64,000 nt of DNA from Saxidomus purpurata (taxonomy: Eukaryota > Mollusca > Bivalvia > Venerida > Veneridae), in contig JAFMSR010000008.1 of NCBI GenBank assembly GCA_022818135.1, positions 6,131,679 through 6,195,678 of the forward strand, written 5' to 3'. A model generated the notes under the pieces. That model was not told the origin of the DNA, did no database searches, and was given only the letters and a program-made list of their open reading frames with translations. Position 1 is the stretch's first letter; every line of letters begins with the position of its first letter. Shown in pieces: positions 38,001 through 52,500 of this stretch. A program made the position numbers and the translations under genes.

Positions 38001-41000
38001 CTCATATGACACCAGTACTGGCTTTTCCAGCAATCAGACTCGAGAGTGACTTGATAAGCTACAAGCTTTCTTCACAATCGAGCTAAAATAAATTGGTATA
38101 AACTAAAACAACCTACATCTATCAGATGTGTAATGATCGATTTGACTGTTTCAGCCGTTTGACAAGTGCTACATCGGTGGAAGTTCCGAGGGTGACGTGG
38201 ATCACATGTTCAGTGGACAGTTATCTGCCCTTTACTTGTTTAGTGAAGCATTATCCCCACAACAGATTGCATCAGTTTATGAGTTAGGCCCTAGTTATAA
38301 GGTAAGATATTTTGATAGGTATCTTATTCTGACGGCATTCTCATAGCTAGGGCTTCCATATCTGATTAGTAATAGTTTGAAACTAAGAATCACAAACCAG
38401 TAATATGACCAATGGAATGCCCAGAAATACTGAAATCAGAGGAATTAGGAAATTTTAGAAAGGCTGTTCGTTCCTTTTGGGTAACAACAATAAAAAAAAT
38501 GGAAAATTTTACAACAACATTTATTACAACGATGTTTTTATGTTATCATATTTATTTCATTTTATTTTTTCATTTCGGTTTCACACATTCAAGAACTTGC
38601 AAATAAATGAAACAATTGAAAACTCACTGAACTATATTTATATGTGAATATAAAAAAGTAAAATTGATACTGAAGTACATGTATAAATAAATTAAATTGA
38701 TTTCTGTGTAGACTAGAAATTGATGAGTTAGTATAGATTTTTATCAAAGAAATGGGTTGATGTAGGTATATTTTGCATTCATAGGCTGTTGGAATAAAAT
38801 ATGAAATATTTCTTTATTTTGTCATTTTTCTTGTAGAGTCAATTTAGGTTTCCAAACGAGAGTCAAGTGAGATTGTCAGAGACTGCACAGAGAGTAAGTT
38901 ATTGCGTTTTTATTATCATTACAATATGCAATACCAGTTGGCCGTTACTGTAAAGAAGCTTAATATTCATGTACAATTCATTTTCGCTATATTCGTTGAA
39001 ACTAAATTTCCAATAATATCTTGCAAATTGCAGTTGTACTTTTATAATTATGAGGTACAACTACCATATTATTATTCCAATTGTGTATGGCAGATGATGT
39101 CAGTATTTTAGTTTTTTTGTCAGTCTCTCTTTTACTAATGTTGCAACAATGTTTGATCCAAAGAGCATTTGTAATCTAATTAATACTATCTTCATTTAAT
39201 ATACTGCGACACTGTTGTTTCGAGATTTGTTCATTTGTTTTTCCGATTCTTGCAGCTAAAAGGATGCTAGTGTAATTAGTGACATTCTTTAAATGTTATT
39301 TGTAGTTACTGTACGACGGGAAGTTAACGTCCCTCATCGTCTTCATGTACAATCCCATTGCCTGTGATGGTCAGCTGTGTTTAGAATCGTCACCTAAAGG
39401 CAACACCAATCATTTCCAACACTCACCTCATGCCATGATGACAGGGGTATGTATTGTATATATTCTCTCTCATAAGTCTATATCATCTATAAGTCTGTCC
39501 TTGAATTTTGTGTAATGTAAAACTGTTAGTTTTGTAACAGTATATATTAGCTCATGCATTAGTCTGTCTTGGCTATAAGTCTGTTTGTTCTACCATATAA
39601 ATTGAGTTTGTTGCTTGTAGCTACTGGTTAATAGTTATATTACTATGGTTCTGAGTTTATTTACTAGTGTACTGGGCCCGAGTCTTGCCACACTTTCATA
39701 ATGAAATAATTTAGTACCCTTTCTTCTCCTTCCTCTGTCCCTTACAGAAGAACCATTTCGGTAACTTTTAATTAGAGAAACAATATTGGATAGGAAAATT
39801 GCCAAGGGAAATCAATAGCTTGTACATACCTGAAATATTGTGAAAACTTTTTCAATAAACCGTCAAGAAAGTTGTATATTACATAACCATGTTTCAGTTG
39901 ATTTTCTAATGTTGCATATCTTACTTTTGTATGTTTTGTGCTTACAGGAGGTGAAGTCAGTGATTACACATTCCATCCATAGTACATTACATTCCTTAGG
40001 AGGTGTCCAGGTATGACTACACACACACAATTTAATACACAAAACGATTACACAATAAGCTATCTGCTCAACAGTTATAAAAATGATTGAAATCCACTGT
40101 TTGTATGATTTTGAGCTCTGATGTATGAAAGCCATCATCTTGCAGTTTCCTGCTGTTGCAAATACAGAACAATTTGTATAAATTTGTCTGCCAAAAATTC
40201 CACTGTTTTCCCCCGTAGCCAGGGTGAGCTTTTCTGAGCTCCTGCTGATTGTCGTATCCGTCATCGTTTTGATTCAAATGACATCTCCTCTGAAACCTCT
40301 AGGCCAATGTTGATAAACTATGCGGAATGTTCCTTGCATAAGCTAAATTGTTCAAAGAATTCCATTCCATGCAGAACTATGGTTGTTATGGCAAAAATAA
40401 AACTTTAAAAATTTCTTCTCTGAAACCACAAGGCCAGGCTTAAATTTGGCATGTAGCTTGTCTAGTGGACCTCTACCAAGATTGTTCAAATAATGACCCC
40501 CGGCCAAAAATTGACCCGTGCGGGTGGACCCCCCCCCCCCCCCTTAGTTTTTGCATAGGAATATATAGGGAAAACTTTTAAAAATCTTCTTCTCTGAAAC
40601 CACAAGGCCTAGAGCTGATATTTGGCATGTAGCATTGTCTAGTGGACCTCTACCAAGATTGTTCAAATTATATCCCCGGGTCAAAATTGACCCCCCCCCG
40701 GGTCCCCCCCCGCCCCCCCCCCTTAGTTTTGCATAGGAATATATAGGAAAAACTTAAAAAATCTTCTTTCTGAAACACAAGGCCTAGAGCTTAGATTTTG
40801 CATGTAGCATTGTCTAGTGGACCTCTACCAATATTGTTCAAATCCTCTGCCTCCCCCCCCCCCCCCCCCCCCCCCTCAACCCCCCCCCCCCCCCCCCCCC
40901 CCCCCCCTAGGAACTTAAAAACCCTTCTTCTCCCTGAAACCACAAGGCCTACAGAGCTTAGATCTTTGGCTTGCCCCCCCCCCTCTACCAAGATTGTTCA

Positions 41001-44000
41001 AATTATGAGCCCCGACAATTAACCCCCGCCACCGGGGGTCCTTAGTTTTCAGCCTTGTAAAAACCTTTAAAAATCTTCTCCCTCCTCTGAAACCACAAGG
41101 CCTAGAGCTTAGATATTTGGCTGTAGCATTGGCTAGTGGACCTCTACCAATATTGTTCAAATTATGACCATCGGGTCAAAATTGACCCCGCACCGGGGTC
41201 ACTTAGTTTTGCATAGGAATATATAGTAAAAACTTTAAAAATCTTTTTCCCTAAAACCCCTACCCCCAAACCTTATTTTTTTTTCTTTTTCCCTTCCCTT
41301 CTTAGACACACCCAACAACCAGACCTCTTTTAAAGTTTGTTCAAATTATGCCCCTGGGGTCAAAATTGACCTTGCCGGGGGATCTTTGTTTTACAAAGGC
41401 GTATATAGGAAAACTTATTTGGTATATAACATTATCTAGTGATCTTCCACCAGGCAAGTGGACTTGTACCAAGGTGAGCGATATAGGGCCATCTTGGCCC
41501 TCTTGTTTTTAGATGGTTTAGAAGTTAAGATGACTGTGTAAAAATTCTTGATGTTTATCGCATCCTCTACTTGTAGATCATGCTACATTGTTACATCCTC
41601 TGCCTCCTCTATAATCATTTCCCATTTCTTTGGTTCGATTTTGAACAATAAGCAGTCTTTTTCAGGTCTCCTTGTTATAAATCATTGTATTCCAATGAAT
41701 ATAAAGTACTGACACTACGTATTTATAGAAATTAAAAATTTTTTTGCGTCGTACAAAAATGAAGTTGTTGTGCTTTCAGATATTATTCCCACTGTTTGGT
41801 CAGTTAGATTTACCAGTTGCTCAGGGAGACGAAAAACCAGTGAAAGATCATTCAACATGGTGAGATCCTTTTTTTGCTGCACTTGAATATGCTTGATTAT
41901 GAAAGTTTTTGTTTGTTTTGATTGCTGTTTGTTGAATATTGAGTGGTGTTTGTGAAGTGAAAGTTACTGGAGTGTTGTGTGTGGTGTTGACGATGTCTTC
42001 GTGGATTGAATCTTGTATGGAACTGTTTATATTCGGAATGTTTAGCTGCACCGATGTAATGGACACACAGTTGACTTAAGTAAACCAGCGGACCTGGGTT
42101 TGAACCCAGTTCTGTTGCATCAGGTATCCCTCTGAGAATACACCTGATGGCACATGTGCCTCAGTCAGCCATGCAATAATAAATATTACTTGTTCCCTTT
42201 CTGATTAGTGACGGGTTCCATCTCAGAGAATATCTTAAGAATAATTTACGTTCATGCTAAAACAAATGTAAACTTTATTGTGAAAGTTAGTTGTACGATA
42301 GTTTACTCCTGGCCCCTTGATCATTTAAGTTAATACTGATATTGTAAACTTTGTTGATGTCAGTGTTTGATAAAGCATTACTAAAGTTGTACAAAATTTA
42401 GACAGTTACATGGATATTTATGTTTTAGATGTCTGTTGCAAAATTGCAGGTCTGATAAAGAATATTGCTGATCATCATTGGATTGATCTTATGAAAGTTT
42501 TTTGTAAAACCATTGGTGTTGTCTATGTTCAGATTGACAATGGCTGACATAAGAATTTTTTTTATTATTGCACAGTAATTTCATTTTAACCGTGTAGAAA
42601 GTTGATTGTTGATGCGTGTGTTTGATATGGATATGATTCAAAGTAGATTCTTGTATGAAGGCTAGATAAACTGCCTATTTGTACATAAATACAGACGAAA
42701 TTGAAGTTAAACTGAAAGGGAAAAAGAAAGAAGCAAAAACAGAACATATTAAATTGCATGACACTCTTACATTCAGAGATGCATGGTGTTTTACTAACAT
42801 TATTTTTGTATGTCGTGTTTTCAGTGATGATCCTGTAGAACTAATATTGTAAGTTATGTGTCACTGAATTCTTTCCCTTCATTATTTTTTTTCCATTTAG
42901 TTTGTCATGATAAGCTTATAGGACAGGTTAGACAATCTAGTACAACAATTTCCTATAGCAGTAGCAGTTTTTGCTTTATGACTTTGATTTAGGAGTATTT
43001 GGCCTTTTGTCCGTCTGTCTGTTCTGAAAATCTTGTTGCACACACTGCTCCTTTTCTAATTGATGTAGAGTCACCAAACTTCACATAATGGCAACCAAAG
43101 CTTTCGTTCATTTGTTAGATATGCTTATGGTCCACCAACCTTTTTCAAGGTGTAATTATACGGTACGACTTTTAGAGAGACAGATACAGATACAAGAGAA
43201 TCCGGGTATCAGACCCTAGCTCTTTTACGAATAGACCCCTTGGTTCTTGTTTACATACCCAGTGTAAAGCACTGATGCACGAGAGACTGCCTCTGGGTTT
43301 CTAACCAGTTCATCTCTAGATTTTCAGTGTCCCGGCCGGGATTCGAAATGGGGACCTCCGGATTGGCAGTCCAGAGTGTTAACCACTTGACCACCGCACC
43401 ACCCTGGCAACCAAAGCAAAAAATAGAAAGACCTTTAAATGACATCTTGTCCTTACCAACTGGGCCAAGCTGGGGCCGAATAGCCTCTTTGGGATGGTGG
43501 ACCCAATAAGCACAATTACAAACAAATCAACTGGGCCAATTTCAGACAAGTTCCACTTGATTGGTCCTTGGATGGTTCTCTTGACAAAATCTCTGAAATG
43601 GTTCTGCTCCAATGCACATACTGATCGTAAGAGCTAGAAATGGAAAACCTTTAAGAAACATCTCCTTAACCAATGGGCAAGTTTCAGTCAAACTTCACTG
43701 GTTTGTTCCTTGGATGGTCCTCTACCAAAATTGTTCAAACGGTTCTGCTTCATTGCACATATTGGTTGCCACAGGAATGTGCCTTTGAAGGTCTTCATCC
43801 AAAATTGCTTGCAGACAAGCTGGATAAAGTTTTGTTAATTTTGTCACTCAGTAAGAGCAAAGTTTATCTGCTTGTTTTGTGACAAAGGTGGAAATTTGGG
43901 GCGTCCATGTCCTATAGACACAATTCTAGTTACCATTTTTCGAGCACAATTTGTTTAAAATTACTTAAGACAGGGCTTGTTTAAAGATCACAAACCCAAA

Positions 44001-46381
44001 ATGTTCACACCATACCATGTTATGGTCAACAACATCTATGTCCTTACAGTAAAAATTACACCATCTTGCAGTTGACCTTGTTAAAGCAATTATTTTGATT
44101 CAAAAAGTAAGTTTGCAAAAATTGGCAATGGCACTTTATAGACATTTTTATTTTTGGTGTTTAGAATGTGAAAGAAAGTTTAAATTTTTACCATAGTTAT
44201 TTTACTACTGCCATATGGTTTTGAGAAACTGAAGTAAAAATCGAATAAAGAAACTTTTTAAGGTTTTAGTTTCAGTAAAATGAGATATGTATCATTATAA
44301 TTGTCAGATCCAAATTTGAACCAATGTTATCTGATGTAAATAAAAAAGGTTTTACAAAAAGTTTGTAGTTATTTGAATACTACCACATATTTGTTGAAAT
44401 GTTGCTATATTTTTGCCATCTTCTAGTGCCAGAAATCCCTGTAATCGCACATTTTCCTTAACTCACCCATACTCTTTCCTGGTGTACCCTGGCAGTACTT
44501 TGTGTATCTTGGCACTTGACTTGCTGTCTATGCATTTGGTGTTGCTAGATTGAAAATAGGCTAGACTATAGCTTGCTTGGTTAAACTTTATCTGTTGGTG
44601 TTGTGACTTGTGTTGGCAGAGAAAATATGCCTCTATGTGACTGTATTTTAAGTAGATATTTATAATACATGTATGAAAGTTTTGGTGTTGCCAGAATCAG
44701 CTTTGTTATGAAGTGATATCTTCAAATATATTAAATATGTTTGTGAGGGGACCAGTTATAACGTGGCTGAGATGGGATGCTTGTTTTTAATGTAAATATA
44801 CCAGCATCGTGAACCTGGGATATGTGTGTATGAATTGTAGGGGCTGGGTACAATATATAGGCCCTTTGCTTACAGACAAACAGCAAAACCCTGTATGTAT
44901 CGATTTGTTTCCTAATCAAATTAAAAATATTTCTTTAGTTGTTTTTCTTTGATATCCAGTTGTCAAAATAAAGCCAAATTCTTGTATGGAAATGTCTGCA
45001 TTCTTGGTTATCTTTTATTGGGAAATATTTGGGGGTTTGATTTAATTTTCCAATATTCACCACTAGAAGATAAGATTTAAGCAATTAAAGAAAAACCTGA
45101 ACATTTACGCTTTAATACCAGTTGTAACACTTTATATTGGAACAACTTCTGTTTGAAAGATCTTAATTAATTTTTATATGATATATTTTCAGTGCCAATC
45201 TTTTAGGGTTATTGTACAATTTGATAGAGAGTTCATCAACTATACATCAACAAATGGTGCAGAATAAAGGATTTCTAGTCATAGGACATCTCTTAGAAAA
45301 GGTATAAGCATTGCACTTGGTGAATTTGATAAGTTGCTGACTTGAAGTCACTGAAACCTCTCATAGATTGAGGGTCATAGGTTCGAGCCATGCTACCAAC
45401 CATGTCTCTTTATGTGAGAAAGTTGGCATTTACTTACAGAGGATAGGGATCTGATACCGGCTCTTCTGTAAAATGGCTGAATTAAGGAAATGGGCAGTAA
45501 ACCCATACAACAACCATGAATTCATTAAATGTATGCATGTCCACCTTTGTTAATGAAACACAGATGTTTACCAAAGAATAGAATTAAAACAGTGCATATA
45601 TAGTTTGTTTGTAATGTAACTCGGATGTTTATTGGCCAACATTCTGATAGAATTAAAATATTGCATTTATAGTCTAACTATATCTGTTTATAAAACATTT
45701 GTCTGAGACCAGTCTAAAAGGTTTCCCTTTTCATTGGCTAGCTGTGAGCTCATTATTGAAACTGACCAGTGAGAAGACAGATAAGCTAGACTGCCTTATA
45801 ACAGGCTATGTAATAGTGGGGCAGGCAGATGACTGATGTTGAAAGAATTTGTTGCCTGACCAATATTGCATGTTTATCATGTGTTTGTATTATGTAGCTA
45901 ATTTAATTTGACATTTAAAATAGCAAATAAACTATGATTAAACTAAACTGAGGAGAGTACACCTTAACTAAGTTTTAGTTATTATCTTGTAATAAACTGC
46001 AATAGTTATTTGATCTCTTGATTTCATTAGTAAAAGTGTATAACATTATTTCTCTTACATTGAAACAGTCATCTAGAGATCATGTCACACCGTCTGTGTT
46101 AGAAGTATTCCTCAAGTTAACAGACTATCTGGTGAAATGTCCTTCTGGAGGAACGTTGTTGAAACATTTATTTGATCATATTCTCTTCAACCCTGCCATC
46201 TGGATACACTCAAGTATGGAGGTAAGTTTACCTTGCTTTAGGACTGCAAGGGCAAAAATTGATTTTTAAAAACCCCCCCCCCCCCCGTCCCCAAGGGCAA
46301 AAAAATTCCCAACACCCCCCCCCCCCCCCAAAATTTTTTTTTTTTTTTTAATCACCAAAAATAAAAATAAAAAAAAAAAAA

Positions 46382-46448
<67 letters not shown>

Positions 46449-46552
46449 AACAAAAAAAAAAAAATTTTTTTTTTAAAATAAAAAACCAACCAAAAAAAAA
46501 AAATAAAAAAAACAAAAAAAAAAAAAAAAACAAAAACCCCCCCCCCCCCCCC

Positions 46553-46587
<35 letters not shown>

Positions 46588-49500
46588 CAAAAAAAACATT
46601 TCCTTTGTAAGGTATAGATTACTCAAAGTCAGAACTGTTTTGACCCATTTTTCTTAGCTGTAAAGATTTCAATTCTTAATTTGGAAACAGAAAAAAACAA
46701 GAATTTATTGTAAAAGTAAGTGGTCACACTTAATAAGTCAAAGTACAAATACATTGTGTAACCTACACATGTGAATATCCAGCCTTCATTAGTACTAAGT
46801 ATGTCCTTACCTTTCATCATGCACTGCCATGTTATGAACTACTTTGCTGCTTATAACAGGTCCAGACAAAGTTGTATTGTTACTTAGCAACAGATTTTAT
46901 CAATGATGCTCAGATCTACACCAACATACGACGTGTGAGTGCCGTACTGCAGACAATGCATACACTCAAATATTACTATTGGGTAGTGAGCCCCAAGGAC
47001 AGGAGTGGAATTACACCAAAAGCCGTGGGTACGAGTTTTGCGTTGACTTAGAAAATGTCCTCATCTGAAACTTATGACATAGTGTATTTGTCTTCCTTGT
47101 TGGGGAGGCTGTTGCATTTGTTCAGAAAGGCTTTGTTTCTTATCCATAACACTCACAGCTTTTACAAATAAGTCCTTAGAACTTAAGGATATTATGCCTA
47201 GGAACAAGTTATAAAGGTCAAAGTCAAAGTAAAGTCAGATTTGCTTTTCAGTAAAAATGTTCTGCAGTTACACTGCTAGTACCATTTTGGATCGGTCACA
47301 GCTAATTTGAAAGTAAGTACAGTAGATTCCGGTTATTTGCATACCCGATTTGTCAGACTAAAATATGCAAATATCCGGAATATGCGTATATCCGAAAATC
47401 GCGTATTTGGCAGTTTGGACACGCTTCTATCACCATACAGTATATCGAAATGATAAATAATGATAAAGAAACGTATTTAGAATACCATGTGTACTTCCAA
47501 ATCATTTCATTACTTCGCAAAACTGTTTGCATGGTCAATTTTCATGTTTTCTGACGTGTAAAAGCGAAAGTAGAAATCTCGGCGGCTCGTGAGCATTACA
47601 CAACATGTGACAAACACTTGGCTTTTACCTGCTATGGAAGGCACACGTTGCGAAAATGATTGCTTTAATTGTTTACATTTTTTCTTTATTTTGTATCACT
47701 AGATCTCTTTTATTGTCAAAGTTACACAATGCCAATTGAAAAAATTTACATTTTATAAATTTTAAAATAAACTTCTAAAAAAATCATGAGGTCAGGATCC
47801 GTCAGAACTAAGATCTCGATCAATTAAATGGATAGACTTTTCAGACAGCGTATGCAAAGAATGTTATTAGCTTACTATGGGTCACTGAATTTGCCTAACT
47901 GAGCAATTCACACATTGCTAATTGTTTGCACTGCTTGTCACCTTGACAACTTAACAGCTGATCGGGTATTACAATTGTCGGCGTCGTTGATGATTAATTG
48001 ACACTAGACAGCTTGGCCGTTTTCAGACAATGGGCTATGCAATTAAGTGAAACTAAACTGAACTGATGAAAAATATGATGCAATTATGCGAAATGTTTTA
48101 ATAGTAATTATATAGGGATTGATTGGTGTTTTAAGATTATATGCATATATCCGGAATATGCAAATAACCGATATGCAATTAAGTGGAATCTACTGTATCT
48201 GTTAACTCTTATCAGGGTTCCCACGCTACCGGGAAAATGGGAAAAAGTCAGGAAAATCGAAAAGTCCGTTCCTGGTCGTGAAAATGCCTTGATTTTTACG
48301 ATATCAGGTTAAAATTGGGAAAAAGCCGGGACAAGTACGAAAGTTCGAACCGATTTGGGTACTAAACTGGTAGAAGTTATCATAGCGTGTAAAAAAACGG
48401 AGCTGTTACCACATGTAAGCTTTTATTGATCATGAATAGTAGCGGTGTCTGAAATGAAATATCTATGATGTTAAAAAGTTAACAATATTTCACAGTAGAA
48501 CCTTGAATGTTTCGTTGCAAAAACCTTGAAAAAAGTTGGGAAAAAGTCTGGAATCTGCAAAAAAAACATTGAAATAGTCTGGAAAAAGTCTGGAATTTTA
48601 CTTGCAGAAAATTGTGGGAACCCTGTGTTATGCTAAATGCTTCCATCAAATGTTAAATTGATTTTAATGTGAACTAGAAAAATAGAAAAAATTGTTCATA
48701 GAAAACGTTTGTAGGGTTGGCACAAAGGTATTATAACTTGTATTTGCAGATGGTCCAAGGCCAGAGTATGATGAAATTATAAAGTTAAGGTCTTTCATGT
48801 TGCTGTACATCAAACAGTTGCTGCTGAAGGGTCAGGGAGTGCAGGATGACGAGCTGCAGAGTATGCTCAATTACCTGTGTACATTACATGAGGTGAGTGC
48901 TCAATTACCTGTGTACATTACATGAGGTAAGTGCTCTATTACCTGTGTACATTACATGAGGTAAGTGCTCAATTACCTGTGTACATTACATGAGGTAAGT
49001 GCTCAATTACCTGTATACATTTCATGAGGTAAGTGTTCAATGACCTGTGTACAGTACATGAGGTAAGTGCTCAATTACCTGTGTTCATTATATGAGGTAA
49101 GCTCTCAATTGCCTGCGTACATTACATGAGGTAAATGCTCAATTACCTGTGTACATTATGTGAGGTAGATGCTCAATTACCTGTGTTCATTACATGAGGT
49201 AAGTGCTCAATTACCTGTGTACATTATGTGAGGTAGGTGCTCAATTACCTGTGTTCATTACATGAGGTAAGTGCTCAATTACCTGTGTTCATTACATGAG
49301 GTAAGTGCTCAGTTACCTGTGTACATTACATGAGGTAAGTGCTTCATTAAATTACTAAATTTAAATACAGTTTTGATTAAAACAATTTTGTCTAGTTATC
49401 CCTCTAAAATGCAAAATTCCAAAAGAACTGAAGGGAATTACTTGAAACGTAATACAGTGATAGAACACAATGATGGGAAGTACATGCCCAAGAACCATAA

Positions 49501-52500
49501 CTCTACCTTGTCTAATTTTACCCTGCGAAATACTTATATTTTATTAAATTATAAACTACAGTCAAACTTGTGAACAACGGCCGATCAAGGGAAACCATGA
49601 AAACGGCCGTTGTTCACAGGTGACCTTTGTTCGGAGGTGTGGGCAGTAAATATATTTTTATCATACTAAACATTGTTTATCAAGTTCCATCACCACTTGT
49701 CAGATAAACATGCTATAAGCATTAACCGAATAACGATTTATCCAATTTCGTGCATGTGGTTTAATTTTGGCAAACGGTCGCACATGACACATCAAATACA
49801 AAATGATTTTTGTATCGGATCAACAATGGCAGAATTTAGTTAATAGGCCTTAAAAAGCTTTAATAAGCCAGAAACTGTGACGCTGATCACTTTTTCGAAA
49901 CAGGAAACGATCATTTAATTAACGTGGATTAGCCCCTTTGCCGTTGTTTGATTTCATTGCCGATTGTGAATATTACAATACAACGGCTATTTTACGAGAT
50001 TAAAGTGTGTGTTTTTCAGTTTAATTGTAATAAATCAAACAATTTACGTAAACGTGATTGCATTAATTAGCTGAAATAAACAATTATTATTTATTTGCAC
50101 AAACAATGAAAACTGCGACTCCAAATTGCGAAGATGTTCTGCATCAAATAAACAATCAAGCAATTTTGGCAATTACGGACAGTTTGAACGGATTAATTTT
50201 ACGTGTGACAATTAAATGTTAGCACTTCTTTTCATCACCAAAAACATCTTTGATTATTCTGCTCCGTTGTTTGAGGTGCAAACAACTTTACAAGAAACAA
50301 AATGCTCTGATTCAGCCAGCTTTAAAAATTTCAGTGGCCGTTGTTCGCATCACGGACCCGATGACCGGGAAGCTTTACTTACCTGACGTAACTGCGCAGG
50401 TGGTAGCTATTCCCGGCCTTTTTAGAGCAAATTTGGACGGGGGGAATTCAGACTGGCCGTTGTCCGCAGGTGGCCGCTAGTAACAGGTGGCCGTTAGCAC
50501 AAGTTTGACTGTATACCATATCCATTCCTCTCACCTCAAATTTCTTGGTCATAGAAAGAGCACTTGGTGGGGGGATGGCCATGTCGAACATGGCTCTTGT
50601 TAATATTGTAAGATTGTCCTTAGACTCGCAATTTTATGTCAAGAAAATTGTATGCCTGTATTTCCAGGATGACAACTTGGTAGATGTTCTGGAATTGTTA
50701 GTCAACTTAATGTCTGAGCACCCTCAGTCCATGGTTCCAGCATTTGACAAGAAGCAAGGAGTTAGGTATGTATTATGTTCCACTGATTTTAAAATTAATA
50801 TAGATGTGTAAGGTAAGTGTGTATGCCGTTGTACATGTTTGAGTCTATAATTGTCAGTCATTCTCATATATAGTCACTACTCAGGATAGTACAATCACAT
50901 GTAGTTTTAAAATAATGCTTCACTCTAAGACTTTCAATCCCTTCGCTGTGTACTGTAAAAAAAAATCGGCTAGTGAAATAAAACATTTAATTAGCTCACC
51001 AGAAACTTATGACATCCAGTCTGATCATGATCTGTACTGTTCACTACTCAGTCAATAAATTTTGCTGACTACCTGTTTGAATTGAAGGATGGACAAGTTC
51101 ATTTTGGAATTTAGTGGTGTAAGGGTTAAAGATTACATTAAAGTATTGTATGTTGGTTGCCGGCTGTTTCAGTACTTTGATATTATCTTTTCAGAACGGT
51201 GTTCAAGCTGCTTGCATCTCCAAATGAAGACATCAGAATCAAGACGCTGAAGTTGTTTGGATTCTGGCTTAGCAGGAGTACACCAAAGTATGTCAGTTAC
51301 CAAAAATAGCACACAATTACAGCAGAGTACTGTTAGATGTACCAAAAATAGCACACAATTACAGCAGAGTACTGTTAGATGTACCAAAAATAGCACACAA
51401 TTACAGCAGAGTACTGTTAGATGTACCAAAAATAGCACACAATTACAGAGCAGTAATATTACACTTACCAGAAATAGCACACAATTATATCCCAATATAA
51501 TGTCATAATTATAAGGAATACTGCAAAATATGCACTAAAATATAATGTTACAGTTTCCAGAAATAGCACAAACTTATACTAGAATATAGTTAAACAGTTA
51601 CCAGAGATAACTCACATCTGCACGAGAATAATGTCTTTAACAGATAGATCAAATATTCACATTAGGGTTACATCTTCTTGAAAATCATTGTACATGTATA
51701 TTTGGTTTATATTGACAGGTGTTATATTTTCTGCGATATTCAGTTGACTTTTATGCCGAGAATTAATACAGCTTAACTTCACTTGCATGAACTCAAATTT
51801 AGAAATGTATTGATCAATTTAATGGCTTAGACATTTCTAAAAACAATGAAGATTTTCTACACCGTAAAAGACCACAACAACGCGACCATCTGTGCCAATG
51901 GGCTTGATCTAGCATAAGTTGTATAAATTGTAATGCAATCATTTAAAAAAGTTAAAAAAAGAAGAAAAATGTTTAACATGTCATGAATACATCATTTTTA
52001 AGATGCTCAAAACATTTGTTCCAGCATTCTGTGTTTTATTTGCAGGAGAAAGCAGGATTGTCTGTCGCAGCATAATCTGTTTTCCCTGCTTGGGGAAAGG
52101 CTACTTCTCAATGACCAACACATTACCATGTCAACATATAATGTTCTCTTTGAGGTGAGCCTTTTCTTTTGTGTATAAATTACTGGTAGGCTTGCTCAGA
52201 AGCTTTATAGTTATCAGTATGTACATTTTGCCTTTATATATTAGAATTTTTAGGGATCAACAAGAAACTATTCTAAGTGTATATAAACAGAAACATATAG
52301 GATAGTTGCATATTGGGCCCTTGATATACAGAGACATTTGGTATTTTGTTAGATTAACAAATATTTCTTGTATAATGCAAATTCATAATATTTCTTCTGA
52401 GAAGAGCAGAAAAATGATAAGATTTGATAAAATGTGTGTAGTTGTAATTTTGTAGTGAGAGTGGCTCCTCTTTATTAATTTCTTTGAGGGAGATAACTTG

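Larger units (their letters stand above)
42985..43935 (+). mobile_element. Tandem-unit repeat element hosting two nested retroposons
   Basis: Starts near ATTTGGCCTTTTGTCCGTCTG and ends GGGCGTCCATGTCCTATAGA then CACAATTCTAGTT. Internal units repeat TGGTTCTGCT...CATTGCACATA and TTGGATGGTCCTC. A SINE (43102-43404) and a 59-bp retroposon (43469-43527) are inserted in it. Host family unknown. Confidence 0.55.

Noticed and set aside
40791..41160. Glycine- and proline-rich ORFs
   Set aside because: Translations of poly-C runs in a low-quality repeat region.
46352..46555. Poly-Phe/Lys minus-strand ORF
   Set aside because: Translation of homopolymer runs.
48864..49340. Regular 34-bp repeats suggesting a CRISPR array
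   Set aside because: Units are contiguous with no spacers, derive from exon 18, and the genome is animal.
51169..51508. Repeat-containing ORFs on both strands
   Set aside because: Follow from the 42-bp tandem period next to exon 20.
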